Source: an uncultured Collinsella sp. (GTDB taxonomy: Bacteria > Actinomycetota > Coriobacteriia > Coriobacteriales > Coriobacteriaceae). From it: DNA of 50,512 bases. The stretch is from positions 1-50,512 of the forward strand of contig CABUTR010000012.1 of the NCBI GenBank assembly GCA_902494555.1. Direction: 5' to 3'. How positions within the stretch are numbered: position 1 is the first letter of the stretch; each line of letters opens with the position of its first letter. This document shows, one piece after another, positions 1 to 7,523 of the stretch. The notes under the pieces are model-generated. The model was not told the origin of the DNA, searched no databases, and saw only the letters and a list, made by a program, of their open reading frames with translations. The position numbers were made by a program, and so were the translations under genes.

Positions 1-93
1 GGGGTTAAGTTTATCGCGAGTTCCGCACGAACAGGAGGCCACTTAATGTGGCCTCCGTCGTGAGCAGGACTGTAGAGCAGGAAACTTAACCCC
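1..93. repeat. Nested palindrome at left edge
   Basis: Three nested pairs of complementary arms are visible: 1-12 with 82-93 (12 bp, perfect), 26-30 with 58-62, and 34-42 with 48-56 (9 bp, perfect, 5-nt loop). The left outer arm begins at base 1, so the element may continue outside the window. It could be a terminator of an upstream gene, a structured RNA or a REP-like repeat. There is no T-tract after the inner hairpin, which argues against a simple intrinsic terminator. Confidence 0.5.
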
Positions 94-123
94 CACACCC
101 CTCACGCGGCGGGCAAACTCGCC

Positions 124-152
124 TTGTGCTCTATCACGCTAAAGTGTATGAT
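124..152 (+). promoter_or_regulatory. Predicted promoter of amino acid ABC importer
   Basis: A TTGTGC -35 box (124-129) and TATGAT -10 box (147-152) are separated by 17 bp and lie about 55 bp before the start of the binding-protein gene. This predicts transcription starting near 159. Confidence 0.45.
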
Positions 153-171
153 GCTGAACGTTACACGATTC

Positions 172-189
172 ACTTTACTTAACTAAAGT
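172..189. promoter_or_regulatory. Palindromic operator candidate (copy 1)
   Basis: Arms ACTTTA (172-177) and TAAAGT (184-189) flank a 6-bp spacer. The core CTTTACTTAACTAAAG differs at only two positions from a palindrome before the branched-chain aminotransferase gene (36139-36154). Here it lies downstream of the predicted -10 box, a position expected for repression. Confidence 0.45.
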
Positions 190-207
190 ACCATCAAGGG
201 GGATACC

Positions 208-1068
208 ATGAATACCGATATGTCTCGTCGTCAGTTTGTTGGTCTAGCCGGCTCGCTCGCCACGGTGCTTGGCCTTGGTCTTGTCGGTTGCGGCGGTGGT
301 GCCGGCAAGGGCTCCGCTGCCGGTTCTGCCGCAGCCAAGGATGTGAAGGGCGCTGCGGAGTCCAAGAAGCTCGTGGTGGGCTTTGATAAGTCCTATCCTC
401 CGTACGGCTTTGTGGGCGATGACGGTGAGTACACGGGCTTTGACCTCGACCTTGCCAAGGCCGTTGCCGATAAGCAGGGCTGGGAAGTCGATTACGAGGC
501 CATCGATTGGGATGCCAAGGACACGCTGCTCAACTCCGGCGCCATCAACTGCATCTGGAACGGCTTTACCATGGAGGGCCGCGAGGACGACTACACGTTC
601 TCCGAGCCGTACATGCTCAACGAGCAGGTGCTGGTGGTAAAGAAGGATGCAGGCATCAAGAGCTGGGACGATCTTGCCGGCAAGACCGTGATTACCCAGA
701 CCGATTCCGCTGCGCAGGATGTGCTTGAGGGTGACCAGAAGGATCTGGCGGCGACGTTTGCCACGCTCGACACCATCGGTGAGTACAACACGGCGTTTAT
801 GCAGCTCGAGAGCGGCGCGGTCGATGCCGTGGCTTGCGACCTTTCGATTGCCCAGTATCAGCTTGCCGCCAAGCCTGATGCTTATACGCAGCTTGATGAG
901 CCGCTGTCCAGCGAGCACTACGCCGTCGGCTTTAAGAAGGGCGACACCAAGTCGGCCGACGCCGTGACCGAGTCGCTCAAGGCGCTCTACGAGGACGGCA
1001 CAGTCAAGGACCTGTGCGACAAGTATTCAAGCTATGGTCTATCTTTCGATAATTGGGTGCTCAAGTAA
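208..1068 (+). CDS. Amino acid ABC transporter substrate-binding lipoprotein
   Basis: Periplasmic-binding-type protein (SBP_bac_3 family) that captures a polar amino acid outside the membrane and delivers it to the permease encoded next. The N-terminus has a twin-arginine motif (SRRQF, residues 7-11), a hydrophobic stretch and a lipobox ending in Cys near residue 28 (LVGC), so it is probably exported and lipid-anchored. A Gly/Ala/Ser-rich linker precedes the binding domain, which starts near KKLVVGFDKSYPPYGF. Its length of 286 aa is typical. The ATG follows a GGGGG-containing ribosome site. The gene is first in a three-gene operon, and its stop codon overlaps the next start. The exact substrate cannot be read from sequence. 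The lipoprotein at 20655 is a paralogue with a very similar leader. Confidence 0.93.
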   Translation: MNTDMSRRQFVGLAGSLATVLGLGLVGCGGGAGKGSAAGSAAAKDVKGAAESKKLVVGFDKSYPPYGFVGDDGEYTGFDLDLAKAVADKQGWEVDYEAIDWDAKDTLLNSGAINCIWNGFTMEGREDDYTFSEPYMLNEQVLVVKKDAGIKSWDDLAGKTVITQTDSAAQDVLEGDQKDLAATFATLDTIGEYNTAFMQLESGAVDAVACDLSIAQYQLAAKPDAYTQLDEPLSSEHYAVGFKKGDTKSADAVTESLKALYEDGTVKDLCDKYSSYGLSFDNWVLK

Positions 1069-1721
1069 TGTCTATTCAGGTCATGATGCAGATGCTTGGC
1101 CAGGGATTCTTGGTCAGTTTGCAGTTGTTTGTGCTGACGCTGCTGGGGTCGATTCCGCTGGGAATCCCCGTGGCGTTTATGCGCATGAGCAAAATCGCGC
1201 CGCTTCGCTGGATTGCGCGCATCTACATTTCGGTCATGCGCGGTACGCCGCTCATGCTGCAGATGTTTGCCATCTACTTTGCCCCGTACTACGTGTTTGG
1301 CATTTCGCTCACGCCCGATTCCAAGTGGACGGCGTGCGTCGTGGCGTTCATCATCAACTACGCCGGCTATTTTGCCGAGATCTATCGATCGGGCCTGCAG
1401 TCCATTCCGCGCGGTCAATATGAGGCCGCCGAGGTGCTGGGCTACTCGCGCATGCAAACGTTTCTGTATATCGTGATGCCGCAGGTCGCCAAGCGTATTC
1501 TGCCGGCGATGGGCAACGAGATCATCACACTGGTCAAGGACACGTCGCTGGCGTTTGCCATTGGCGTGGGTGAGATGTTCTCGACGGCCAAGGCGCTGGT
1601 CGCCTCGCAGGTGAGCATGGTGCCGTTTGCAATCGCGGCGCTGATCTACTGGGTCTTTAACTTCGTCGTCGAGATGCTGCTGGGCGCTGCCGAGAAAAAA
1701 TTGGATTACTACCATGATTAA
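1068..1721 (+). CDS. Amino acid ABC transporter permease
   Basis: Membrane subunit of a polar amino acid importer (HisM/GlnP family). The ATG at 1068 overlaps the upstream stop (TAATG), which favours it over the in-frame TTG at 1053; this gives 217 aa. Several hydrophobic segments are visible, and the family EAA loop is present in the stretch around GQYEAAEVLGYSRMQT, which contacts the ATPase. It is translationally coupled on both sides: its last 8 bases overlap the start of the ATPase gene. It probably forms a homodimer in the membrane with the ATPase dimer. Confidence 0.93.
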   Translation: MSIQVMMQMLGQGFLVSLQLFVLTLLGSIPLGIPVAFMRMSKIAPLRWIARIYISVMRGTPLMLQMFAIYFAPYYVFGISLTPDSKWTACVVAFIINYAGYFAEIYRSGLQSIPRGQYEAAEVLGYSRMQTFLYIVMPQVAKRILPAMGNEIITLVKDTSLAFAIGVGEMFSTAKALVASQVSMVPFAIAALIYWVFNFVVEMLLGAAEKKLDYYHD

Positions 1722-2478
1722 TTCGGTAATGAATATATCGAACGCGCGTAAGGCGTTTGGCGGCAATGAGGTGCTCAAGGATATCTCGCTTGAGGTGAAG
1801 CGTGGCGAGGTCGTGGCGATTATCGGACCTTCGGGTGGCGGCAAGTCCACGCTGCTGCGGTGTGCCACGCTGCTCGAGACACTCGACGGAGGCTCGCTCT
1901 CGTTTGGAGACCTTGCCGTTGCGACGGATGCGGGTTCGGGCGCGGTCTATGCGAAGGGCGATGTGCCCAAGCAAGCCCGCTCGCGGTTTGGCCTGGTGTT
2001 TCAGAACTACAATCTGTTCCCGCACTATACCGTGATGAAAAACATCATCGATGCGCCGATTCGTGTGCTTAAGCGTCCGCGCGAGCAGGCGGAAGCCCGC
2101 GCTCACGAGCTGATTGCGCAAATGGGGCTGACGGGCAACGAGAACAAGGTGCCGTGTGAGCTTTCGGGCGGTCAGCAGCAGCGCGTGAGTATTGCCCGCG
2201 CCCTAGCGCTCGATCCGGAAATCTTATTCTTTGACGAGCCGACCTCGGCGCTCGATCCCGAGCTGACGGCCGAGGTGCTGCGTGTCATTAAAGACCTTGC
2301 CGCGCAGAATATGACGATGGTGATCGTGACCCACGCAATGCAGTTTGCGCGCGATGTTGCCGACCGCGTGGTCTTTATGGATGGCGGTCGTATTGTCGAG
2401 GAGGGTCCTGCCGAGCAGGTCATCGACCATCCGCGCGAGCAGCGCACCCGTGAGTTCTTGAGCCGTATCGAGGGGTAG
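1714..2478 (+). CDS. Amino acid ABC transporter ATP-binding protein
   Basis: GlnQ-type ATPase that powers uptake by the preceding permease and binding protein. All hallmarks are present: Walker A GPSGGGKS, Q-loop region VFQNYNLFP, signature LSGGQQQRVSIARA, Walker B EILFFDEPTSALD and the switch His in VTHAM. The 254 aa length is usual for the family. It ends the operon and is followed by an intrinsic terminator at 2512-2548. It is the only importer ATPase in this window, while a second importer at 20655-22218 has none, so it may serve both (inference). Confidence 0.95.
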   Translation: MINSVMNISNARKAFGGNEVLKDISLEVKRGEVVAIIGPSGGGKSTLLRCATLLETLDGGSLSFGDLAVATDAGSGAVYAKGDVPKQARSRFGLVFQNYNLFPHYTVMKNIIDAPIRVLKRPREQAEARAHELIAQMGLTGNENKVPCELSGGQQQRVSIARALALDPEILFFDEPTSALDPELTAEVLRVIKDLAAQNMTMVIVTHAMQFARDVADRVVFMDGGRIVEEGPAEQVIDHPREQRTREFLSRIEG

Positions 2479-2511
2479 GCTCAGCTATTTGCTCAACTGT
2501 TTATTGAGGTG

Positions 2512-2548
2512 AAACCGCCGCAGGTCTTATCATCTGCGGCGGTTTTTT
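2512..2548 (+). terminator. Intrinsic terminator after amino acid importer operon
   Basis: CCGCCGCAG (2515-2523) pairs with CTGCGGCGG (2534-2542), followed by six T. It lies 34 bp after the ATPase stop codon. Confidence 0.9.
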
Positions 2549-2571
2549 GCATCCGCGGGGTTCAATAATCG

Positions 2572-2784
2572 CCTTGCAAGCTCGCCCCCTCCTCTCGCCG
2601 CCTGTATCCATACGCGTGCCGAAAGGTCTGCATGGACAGGCGGCTGCAAGGGTAGGGTGGTGGCATAGGACATTTGGAGGGTGAGTCGGCTCGGCTGCCG
2701 ACCATGCTGCTCCCGGGACGGCATCGACCGCGAACTCTCCCCGTTGGCGTCGCGCATTGCGCGCGGCCCTGCAAGGAGGTCATC
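2572..2784 (+). ncRNA. Structured leader candidate before EF-G-like gene
   Basis: This 5' region holds several pairings. An outer 7-bp stem (2572-2578 with 2645-2651) encloses an inner stem (2597-2604 with 2637-2644), which continues as 2607-2611 with 2632-2636 across a 2-nt bulge. Downstream are hairpins 2685-2690/2697-2702 and 2751-2755/2759-2763, the last just before the AAGGAGGT ribosome site (2773-2780). No known riboswitch consensus was recognised. It may be a cis-regulatory leader or an independent small RNA. Confidence 0.4.
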
Positions 2785-4860
2785 ATGGGTGCTCCCAAGA
2801 CCGGCAATGTAAGGAACGTGGTGCTCGTAGGCCAAGGCGGGGTGGGCAAGACTTCACTCGCCGAGGCCATGCTCCACCTTTCCGGCAAGACCGCCCGCCT
2901 GGGCGGCCACGACGGCACCAAGCCCACGCTCGACTATGACCCTGAAGAGGTCAAGCGTTCATTCTCCATCTCGACGACCATCGCGCCGATCGACTGGAAG
3001 GGCGCCCGCATCAACGTGCTCGATGCCCCGTGCTACCCCGATTTTATCGGTGACGCCTTTGCCGCTATGAGCGTTTGCGAGACGGCTCTGTTTGTGGTCG
3101 ACGCCGAGGCCGGTCCGCAGCCTACGACCGTTAAGCTTTGGTATGCGGCGGAGGACCTGCGTCTGGCGCGTGCGGTGTTCGTGAACCGCCTGTCGCGTTC
3201 CGAGGCCAGCTTTACGACCACGATGGACCTGCTGCAGGAGCGTTTTGGTACGCGTTTGGGCGCCGTGACCCTTCCCTGGGGCGAGGGCGAGGACTTTAAC
3301 GGCATTATCGACCTGGTGCGCATGAAGGCGCGCCATTGCAACGGCACCGAAGCCGTTGAGTCGGAGATTCCCGAGGAGTATCGTGCCCAGGCCGAGGAGG
3401 CTCACGACCATCTGTGCGAGCTGGTGGCCGAGGCTGACGACGAGCTGATGATGAAGTACCTGGAAGGCGAGGAGACGCTGACGCAGGAGGAGCTTGAAGG
3501 CCTGCTGTCGAAGGCGATCGCCGAGCGCATCTTTGTGCCGGTCTTTGCGGGCGATTGCATTAAAGAGCAGGGCGTCAACTCGCTGATGGATGACATCGCG
3601 ACGTACTTCCCGGCGCCGACCGACTATGGCGAGATGCCGCTCATTGACGGCGATTCGCTCAAGATTTCGAGCGACGATGACCGCCCGGTGGCGTTTGTGT
3701 TTAAGACGCTGGCCGATCCGCAGCAGGGCCGCATCAGCTTTATCAAGGTGCTGACGGGCACGCTTGAGCCGGGCCTTGAGCTGATCAACGCGCGCACCCG
3801 CAAGAGCGATCGTCTGGCTCACCTGTATGTGATGTGCGGCCGCGACATGACCGAGGTCGGTCACGCCTATGCCGGCGACATTATCGTGGCGCCCAAGCTG
3901 GCGGCAGAGACGGGTGACACGCTCTCCATTACCGGCAAGGTCGAGGCGGCGGCGTTTAAGTTCCCCAACTCGCAGTACCGCATTGCCATCGAGGCCGAGA
4001 ACCGCGGTGACGAGGAGAAGCTCTACACGTTTATTGAGAAGGCGTGCAAGGCCGACCCGACCATGAGTATCGATCGTGATGAGGAGACCGGCCAGACCAT
4101 CATTTCGGCGGTGGGCGAGGCGCAGGTTTCGGTGCTGCTCAACCGTCTGGAGGACCGTACTAAGGTCGTGGCCAAAAGCGTGCCGATCCGCATTCCGTAT
4201 CGCGAGACCATCCGCCGCACGGCGAGCGCACAGGGCCGCCACAAGAAGCAGACTGGCGGTGCCGGCCAGTATGGCGACTGCTGGCTGCGCGTTGAGCCGC
4301 TCATTGGGCCCGACGGTACGAGCGACGGCTACGAGTTTGTAGACGAGGTCGTGGGCGGTCGCATTCCGCGCTCGCTGATTCCCGCCGTGGACAAGGGTGT
4401 CCAGGAGACCATGAAAGACGGCATCATTGCCGGCTACCCGCTCACGGGCATTCGCGTGGCTGTGTACGACGGCTCGTATCACAGCGTCGACTCCAACGAG
4501 ATGGCGTTCCGCGCGGCGGCTCGCATCGGCCTGCGCAAGGCATGCGCCGATGCCGATCCGGTGGTGCTGGAGCCCATCGAGGAAGTCACGGTGACTATCC
4601 CCGAGAGCTACGCTGGTGCCGTGATGGGTGACATCTCGGCCTCGCGCGGTCGCGTGACGGGCATGGAGACCGATGAGCGCGGAGACACCGTGGTTATCGC
4701 GCAGGCACCTCTCGCCGAGCTGACGGATTATTCGACGCGTCTGCGCTCTATCACGCGTGGCACGGGCGACTTTACCATGAAGCCCGCCGGCTACGAGCAG
4801 GTTCCCTATGACGTTCAGGCCAAGCTAGTCGAGCGCTATGAGGAGGGCCGCGCCAAGTAA
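2785..4860 (+). CDS. Elongation factor G-like GTPase (EF-G2 type)
   Basis: A translation-factor GTPase of the EF-G/TetM superfamily, closest in type to actinobacterial EF-G2 paralogues. The ATG at 2785 is preceded by a near-perfect AAGGAGGT site and gives 691 aa, matching full-length EF-G; an upstream in-frame TTG at 2674 is less likely. The P-loop is GQGGVGKTS (16-24). Two motifs depart from EF-G: G3 reads DAPCYPDF (80-87) where EF-G has DTPGHVDF, and G4 reads NRLS (134-137) where EF-G has NKxD. Domain II, domain IV (YRETIRRTASAQGRHKKQTGG) and a domain V-like C-terminus are present, so it probably still binds the ribosome. It appears monocistronic. The cellular role of this paralogue type is not well settled. 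Confidence 0.88.
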   Translation: MGAPKTGNVRNVVLVGQGGVGKTSLAEAMLHLSGKTARLGGHDGTKPTLDYDPEEVKRSFSISTTIAPIDWKGARINVLDAPCYPDFIGDAFAAMSVCETALFVVDAEAGPQPTTVKLWYAAEDLRLARAVFVNRLSRSEASFTTTMDLLQERFGTRLGAVTLPWGEGEDFNGIIDLVRMKARHCNGTEAVESEIPEEYRAQAEEAHDHLCELVAEADDELMMKYLEGEETLTQEELEGLLSKAIAERIFVPVFAGDCIKEQGVNSLMDDIATYFPAPTDYGEMPLIDGDSLKISSDDDRPVAFVFKTLADPQQGRISFIKVLTGTLEPGLELINARTRKSDRLAHLYVMCGRDMTEVGHAYAGDIIVAPKLAAETGDTLSITGKVEAAAFKFPNSQYRIAIEAENRGDEEKLYTFIEKACKADPTMSIDRDEETGQTIISAVGEAQVSVLLNRLEDRTKVVAKSVPIRIPYRETIRRTASAQGRHKKQTGGAGQYGDCWLRVEPLIGPDGTSDGYEFVDEVVGGRIPRSLIPAVDKGVQETMKDGIIAGYPLTGIRVAVYDGSYHSVDSNEMAFRAAARIGLRKACADADPVVLEPIEEVTVTIPESYAGAVMGDISASRGRVTGMETDERGDTVVIAQAPLAELTDYSTRLRSITRGTGDFTMKPAGYEQVPYDVQAKLVERYEEGRAK

Positions 4861-4893
4861 CGAGCAGGCTTAGCCACAATATCCATGTCAACC

Positions 4894-4930
4894 AATGGGC
4901 CGCCTTGGGCAATCCGGGGCGGTCCATTTT
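4894..4930. terminator. Bidirectional terminator, EF-G-like gene / nuclease
   Basis: Arms at 4894-4904 and 4918-4928 pair over 11 bp with one G-T wobble and are followed by T-rich sequence. A second hairpin (TGATCCG with CGGATCA) follows immediately. The site lies between two convergent genes. Confidence 0.7.
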
Positions 4931-4988
4931 GATCCGTATGCGACGGAGGAAAACGGATCATTTTGGTTTTTGGGATGATGCGGCGACT

Positions 4989-5972
4989 CTAGTCCCCCAA
5001 GGCCTGGTTGCGGCCGGTGGCGTAGTCGATCTGAACATGCGGCTGCAGGTTGTAGCAATATACGTGGAAGCACAGCGTCTTGCCGTGGTCCTCGACCGAT
5101 TGCGCCTCAAGGCGCACGCCACGGCAGACAAGTTCCTCTTCGTTGTACATGGGCGTGACGCGATAGAGCACATGGTTACCCGTATCGTGAATATAGTTGA
5201 GAATCTGTTCTTCAAACGGCAGCATGCCCGTCTCGTTGAGATAGCGCGTACCGGTGAGGAGATTCTTGCGGTTGGCGTTTTCGCCGCAGAGCGACCAGGC
5301 GATAAGGTGGCAGCGGTTGTAGAGGCTCTGGCCCGGAATAAAGTCGTAGCGCTGCTGGTGCCATCCGGCGGGGTGGATGCGCGAGATATCGCCGCGCTTG
5401 CCTTGACCGAGCGATTCGGGGCCCACGCAGGCGAGCGCTTTGCGGGTGCGGCCCAGGCTGTCGAGCTTGGAGAACTTCTTAAAGCAGCCCTCTTCTGTAG
5501 CACGCTCGTATTCATCGAGTGTGAATGACGGTGTGCCGAGCGGGTGTGTGCTATCGGCGCGCGGGGCAACATAGGGGTTACCCGCGTAGTCGGGAATACT
5601 GCTGAGATATACGCCGCGGGCGCGGTCGAGATCGGGGTTTTCGACCTCGTCGATGGGGGTGGCGGCGCTGTCCGCGGAAACGTCGTCACCGGTGTCGGGT
5701 GCGGCGGAATCGGAACCATCGCCAGAGTCTTGGCTATTTTGAGAGTCCGAGGAGCTCGCTGTTCCCGATTCGAGTCGGGCAACCAGGTCTGCCTCGTCGT
5801 CGGTGCGGCTGGGACTCTCGTTTTGTTTTTCGGCCAGGGCTGCCGCCTGCTCATCGCTTTGCGGCGACAACAGCTTGGGCGCTCCGTCGAGCGACCCTGT
5901 GAACAGCGCAAACCCCAGCACCACGGCGGTGCCGATGGAAAGTACTTGCTTGTAGGCGGACTTGCGCGACAT
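4989..5972 (-). CDS. Secreted DNA/RNA non-specific endonuclease
   Basis: Probable exported nuclease of the EndA/NucA-like beta-beta-alpha-metal family (Endonuclea_NS type), cutting extracellular DNA or RNA for nutrient recovery, competition or defence. After the start (RBS AGGAG) is a basic N-terminus and a hydrophobic segment (residues 10-30) acting as signal or anchor. An acidic Ser/Asp-rich linker (50-115) follows, and the catalytic domain occupies roughly 150-327. The active-site block reads NRCHLIAWSL (219-228), with the general-base His at 222 and a metal-ligand Asn in the ENANRKNLLTGTRYLN region. Family members usually have RGHL, so the Cys at 221 is a variation. The gene stands alone and converges with the EF-G-like gene. 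Confidence 0.85.
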   Translation of the reverse strand: MSRKSAYKQVLSIGTAVVLGFALFTGSLDGAPKLLSPQSDEQAAALAEKQNESPSRTDDEADLVARLESGTASSSDSQNSQDSGDGSDSAAPDTGDDVSADSAATPIDEVENPDLDRARGVYLSSIPDYAGNPYVAPRADSTHPLGTPSFTLDEYERATEEGCFKKFSKLDSLGRTRKALACVGPESLGQGKRGDISRIHPAGWHQQRYDFIPGQSLYNRCHLIAWSLCGENANRKNLLTGTRYLNETGMLPFEEQILNYIHDTGNHVLYRVTPMYNEEELVCRGVRLEAQSVEDHGKTLCFHVYCYNLQPHVQIDYATGRNQALGD

Positions 5973-6101
5973 TGAGGCTCCTGGATGGACGGTTGGGAGT
6001 CTACCAGTCTAGCAGGAGCCGGCAGGGGCCGTTCTGTCGAACAAATACTCAAGATTTGGGGCAAACGCCACTGATTCATTTGCCTCATATTTGACGTATG
6101 G

Positions 6102-7112
6102 CTAGATCGAGGTGGAACCGAGCCAATTGAGTTTGCATTCGAGGATGCGCTGCTCACCGGGCGTGCTGCTGCCATCGAGTAGCGCGAGGAGCATCTCGGC
6201 CGCCTCTCTGCCTTCCTGGTCGACGGGCTCGATGATCGTGGAAACGGTCGGCGTGGTGAGGTTGGTCCAGTCTTCGCAGTTGAGTCCCAAAAGACCGATT
6301 TGCTGCGGAAGTAGATGGGCCATGGGCTGGAGGGCCTTGTAGACACGGGGAAGTGCCCACTGATTTTGCACGAAGATAAGGGTTTGCTTGGCGGGGTTGA
6401 GCTTGTATTTAAAGTACTCGGTAAGCTCGCTGACCGACGGCTTGTTGTGGTCGATGGGAATCGCTTTGTAGAGCTGTCCGTTCGCTGCCAGTGCCTCGGC
6501 ATACCCCTGAAAACGCTCCATGCGGGTGCGCATTTCGGTCATGTTGGCGGCAATGGAGAAAAAGTCCTCGTAGCCGGCATCGAGAAGCACCTGCGTGGCG
6601 TTGTACACACCGTCGTAAAGGTTGGTTTTGACCCAGCTGGTACCTGGGCTATAGATGGCCGCATCGAAAAAGACGACCGGCTTGCCGGCGCGTCTAATGC
6701 GGTCGTGCACGGCTTTGAAGTTTGCCGTGGGCTGGATGATAAAGCCATCGACGCCCAGCGAGAGCATTTTGTCGACATACATGAGCTCGGTCTCGGGGTT
6801 AAAGTTGCTCGTGCAAACGACCGTCTGGTAGCCCGCGGGGAGCATGACCTGCTCCATGCCGTTGAGGACGAGGCCCGCCCATTTGTTGGTGTTATCCAAG
6901 ATGATGATGGCGATAACGTGGGTCTGTTTGCCGGTGAGTGTTTGCGCCTGCGCGTTGGGAACGTATCCGAGTTCCTTGATGACGCGCGCAATCTTTGCCT
7001 GCGTTTTCTCGCTGAGCTTATCCCGTTTGTCGTTGAGGTAATACGAGACGCTGGCTGTTGAAGTTCCCGCCTCGCGGGCGACGTCTGCGATCGTAATGCG
7101 CTGTTTGGTCAC
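6102..7112 (-). CDS. LacI-family transcriptional regulator
   Basis: Sugar-responsive repressor, 336 aa. The helix-turn-helix is at the extreme N-terminus (RITIADVAREAGTSTASVSYYLN), followed by the hinge helix (YVPNAQAQTL) and a periplasmic-binding-like effector domain. The GTG at 7112 is chosen because GGAAGGAG lies 5 nt before it and because it places the HTH at the start as in the family; an upstream in-frame extension to 7217 lacks support. It is transcribed divergently from the PTS/transketolase operon beginning at 7524 and very probably regulates that operon in response to the sugar or its phosphate (inference from position). Confidence 0.92.
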   Translation of the reverse strand: MTKQRITIADVAREAGTSTASVSYYLNDKRDKLSEKTQAKIARVIKELGYVPNAQAQTLTGKQTHVIAIIILDNTNKWAGLVLNGMEQVMLPAGYQTVVCTSNFNPETELMYVDKMLSLGVDGFIIQPTANFKAVHDRIRRAGKPVVFFDAAIYSPGTSWVKTNLYDGVYNATQVLLDAGYEDFFSIAANMTEMRTRMERFQGYAEALAANGQLYKAIPIDHNKPSVSELTEYFKYKLNPAKQTLIFVQNQWALPRVYKALQPMAHLLPQQIGLLGLNCEDWTNLTTPTVSTIIEPVDQEGREAAEMLLALLDGSSTPGEQRILECKLNWLGSTSI

Positions 7113-7523
7113 AGCGACTCCTTCCGACAAATTGCGTTGTGTGGCGCGGTGGTTCACGTTTGGGTTGCGGGCACACGATTCTGCCTGTCCTTTCACCCCT
7201 TTATGAGTATGCAACAATACCGTATCCGTGGGGTCCGAAATTCGTGGCGGCTATGCAAGCCTGCCGTCTACCGAGAAATCAAAATACTTCTTGACTTTTA
7301 AAAAAGAGGTCAAAAACGCAGGATTCATTTTTGGTTAAACGCATAACTAAATCGCATAACTAACGCTCTGACCTGCACGTTTACCGAAATGAGCTGGTTT
7401 TATCAATGCCACCACTCTATATTGGTCTTGTCGAAAAGACAGCAAGTCCAAACGGCAGGGGATGCTCCGGAGGCCTCCGCAAACGGTGTCTTGCGCACGC
7501 AACTCTATGAAAAGAGGGAAGCA
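7113..7523. other. Divergent control region of the PTS operon
   Basis: A 411-bp gene-free stretch between the LacI-type gene and the PTS operon. It contains an imperfect palindrome TTGAC...GTCAA (7291-7295 and 7309-7313) over an A-rich centre, tandem copies of GCATAACTA (7341-7349 and 7354-7362), and a self-complementary CGGAGGCCTCCG (7468-7479) in the probable 5' leader. These are candidate operator and leader elements. No convincing promoter boxes could be fixed. Confidence 0.4.

Noticed and set aside
2572..2784. Known riboswitch (cobalamin, FMN, T-box) or SRP/RNase P RNA
   Set aside because: None of the consensus boxes of these RNAs could be matched to the stems seen.
2959..4482. A 507-codon minus-strand frame opposite the EF-G-like gene
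   Set aside because: It is a shadow of a clearly conserved GTPase gene, with low-complexity composition and no family match.
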